This document shows positions 62,201 to 64,000 of a stretch of 64,000 bases of DNA, piece after piece. Every line of letters begins with the position of its first letter. Position 1 is the stretch's first letter. The DNA comes from Hippophae tibetana (lineage: Eukaryota; Streptophyta; Magnoliopsida; Rosales; Elaeagnaceae), in the NCBI GenBank assembly GCA_037013495.1, contig JAZDXN010000024.1, forward strand, positions 992,001 to 1,056,000. Direction: 5' to 3'. The notes under the pieces were generated by a model. The model searched no databases, was not told the origin of the DNA, and saw nothing but the letters and a program-made list of their open reading frames with translations. Made by a program: the position numbers and the translations under genes.

Positions 62201-63650
62201 TAAGAGGTAAATACTTATCATTATTAATTATTTTATGAATTCAATATTCTTAACTTATTTATAAGTTATTCTTGTAGTGTTGGAATTTTCCGTATTGAAT
62301 TTAACTTTATTTTTACCTGTCTCTCTCAAAATCTTGGTTCCAAACGAATTCGAAGAGTAAGAAGCAAGTAAGGATGTTGAGAAATATTGTGAACATAAAC
62401 CTTTGAAATATTTCGTGCTAGGTAATAATATGTTTACAAATAATTTATGCACCAAACTCTTGTCATTACCTTTTCCCATTTGGTAGGTTGGTAACCAAAT
62501 TCGGTTGAATTGGGCTCGGAAGCAAGACTTTCAAAAGAAATAAAATAGTGAGGAAACATGAGTATGAATAAATAAATGGAAAAAAAACTTAAACTTTTTT
62601 TTTGTCTTTTTTGCAAAGGTAGGCAATGGAAACAAATACTTTAAATTGTAATTCCTTATAACTATGATATATTTAAATGGAAATTATTATATCTTAAAAT
62701 GCGAAACAATCAAAATTTAGAAATTTTGTATATTAATTTTTATATAAGAGATAAATACTTATCATTATTAATTATTTTATGAATTCAATATTCTTTACTT
62801 TTTTATAAGTTATTCTTGTAGTGTTGGAATTTTCCGTATTGAATTTAACTTTATTTTTACCTATCTCTCCCAGAATCTTGGTTCCAAACGAATTCGAAGA
62901 GTAAGAAGCAAATAAGGATGTTGAGAAATATTGTGAACATAAACCATAGAAATATTTCGAGCTAGGTAATAATATGTTTACAAATAATTTATGCACCAAA
63001 CTCTTGTCATTACCTTTTCCCATTTGGTAGGTTGGTAACCAAATTCGGTTGAATTGGGCTCGGAAGCAAGACTTTAAAAGGAAAGAAAATAGTGAGAAAA
63101 CATGAGTATGAATAAATAAATGGAAAAAAAACTTAAACTTTTTTTTTGTCTTTTTTGCAAAGGTAGGCAATGGAAACAAATACTCTAAATTGTAATTCCT
63201 TATAACTATGATATATTTAAATGGAAATTATTATATCTTAAAATGCGAAACAATCAACATTTAGAAATTTTGTATATTAATTTTTATATAAGAGGTAAAT
63301 ACTTATCATTATTAATTATTTTATGAATTCAATATTCTTAACTTATTTATAAGTTATTCTTGTAGTGTTGGAATTTTCCGTATTGAATTTAACTTTATTT
63401 TTACCTGTCTCTCTCAAAATCTTGGTTCCAAACGAATTCGAAGAGTAAGAAGCAAGTAAGGATGTTGAGAAATATTGTGAACATAAACCTTTGAAATATT
63501 TCGTGCTAGGTAATAATATGTTTACAAATAATTTATGCACCAAACTCTAGTCATTACCTTTTCCCATTTGGTAGGTTGGTAACCAAATTCGGTTGAATTG
63601 GGCTCGGAAGCAAGACTTTCAAAAGAAATAAAATAGTGAGGAAACATGAG
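59299..63650 (+). repeat. Alternating dimers, right part (M110-M117)
   Basis: Starts at 59299, 59843, 60387, 60931, 61475, 62019, 62563 and 63107. The pairs 61475/62019 and 62563/63107 are regular dimers with period 1088 bp. M110 carries private changes (GTAGTATTGG, CGTAATGAATT, AAAAGAATTCG). M112 (60387) has the CTTAGAC/AAACAAAC head of 46241 and 49506 but the c block and d block of the partner type, so it is another mosaic. Confidence 0.8.
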
Positions 63651-64000
63651 TATGAATAAATAAATGGAAAAAAAACTTAAACTTTTTTTTTGTCTTTTTT
63701 GCAAAGGTAGGCAATGGAAACAAATACTTTAAATTGTAATTCCTTATAACTATGATATATTTAAATGGAAATTATTATATCTTAAAATACAAAACAATCA
63801 AAATTTAGAAATTTTGTATATTAATTTTTATATAAGAGATAAATACTTATCATTATTAATTATTTTATGAATTCAATATTCTTTACTTTTTTATAAGTTA
63901 TTCTTGTAGTGTTGGAATTTTCCGTATTGAATTTAACTTTATTTTTACCTATCTCTCCCAGAATCTAGGTTCCAAACGAATTCGAAGAGTAAGAAGCAAA
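63651..64000 (+). repeat. Partial monomer M118, cut by the window end
   Basis: The first 350 bp of a CTTTACTTTTTTATAAG-type monomer, ending within GAAGCAAA at the start of the d block. It has the private change AAATACAAAAC near 63787. The array clearly continues beyond the window. Confidence 0.9.

Larger units (their letters stand above)
1..64000 (+). repeat. Tandem satellite array, about 544-bp monomer, about 117.6 copies
   Basis: The same AT-rich unit recurs every 542-546 bp throughout the window with no interruption. Landmarks such as TATGAATAAATAAAT, CGAATTCGAAGAG and TTGGTAACCAAATTCG recur in order and always on the + strand, so all copies are head-to-tail. Monomer starts run 1, 545, 1089, 1633, 2177, 2721, 3264 and so on to 63651, and the last copy is cut by the window end. 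Copies differ by scattered substitutions, 1-2 bp indels in homopolymers and blockwise haplotypes. I found no transposon insertion, inversion, unique spacer, tRNA, rRNA or gene. The family is not one I recognise. A long uninterrupted array of this kind is typical of eukaryotic heterochromatin; which chromosomal domain it belongs to cannot be told from the sequence. Confidence 0.98.

Noticed and set aside
1-64000. CRISPR-like array (regular direct repeats)
   Set aside because: The repeats are contiguous 544-bp units with no unique spacers and no cas genes; the size and structure are those of a satellite.
1-64000. Tandem LTRs or a degraded retroelement as the origin of the monomer
   Set aside because: I found no primer-binding site, polypurine tract at a fixed border, TG...CA ends with target duplication, or any polymerase, integrase or protease coding trace.

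Overview
The whole window is a tandem satellite DNA array. I see no gene, RNA gene, mobile element or unique sequence. One monomer of about 544 bp repeats head-to-tail on the same strand from base 1 to base 64000: 117 complete copies and a final 350-bp partial copy. I take each monomer to start at TATGAAT; monomers M1, M2 and M3 then start at 1, 545 and 1089, and M118 starts at 63651. Nearly all copies are 542-546 bp. A hand count of the first monomer gives about 27% GC.

Monomer length, array size, AT-richness and nested higher-order duplications fit eukaryotic heterochromatin (centromeric, pericentromeric, subtelomeric or knob). I do not recognise the family and cannot name the organism. A plant is plausible, but nothing here proves it.

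Monomers fall into subfamilies, set mainly by four variable blocks (positions within the monomer): the head (about +10 to +45), the c block after the first EcoRI site (about +225 to +236), the d block (about +342 to +403) and the tail (about +438 to +520). Layout: (1) 1-16321, A-like and B-like subfamilies in trimers and dimers, with a 7-monomer duplication (offset 3809 bp). (2) 16322-24562, mosaic monomers, with dimer (1088 bp) and tetramer (2177 bp) duplications. (3) 24563-38694, a 7066-bp, 13-monomer unit present twice in tandem with very few differences, and itself containing a 3-monomer repeat. (4) 38695-44606, a transition zone with the most divergent monomers at about 42.9-44.6 kb. (5) 44607-64000, mainly alternating dimers (about 1088 bp), overlaid by 5-, 7-, 12- and 15-monomer duplications.

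No proteins work together here. What can be read is the recombination history of the array (unequal exchange and conversion-like mosaics) and a few small conserved palindromes and motifs per monomer that could matter for chromatin. Minus-strand open frames of 60-135 codons exist in many monomers, but they mostly open at TTG, overlap in two frames and are broken in many copies, so I do not call them genes.
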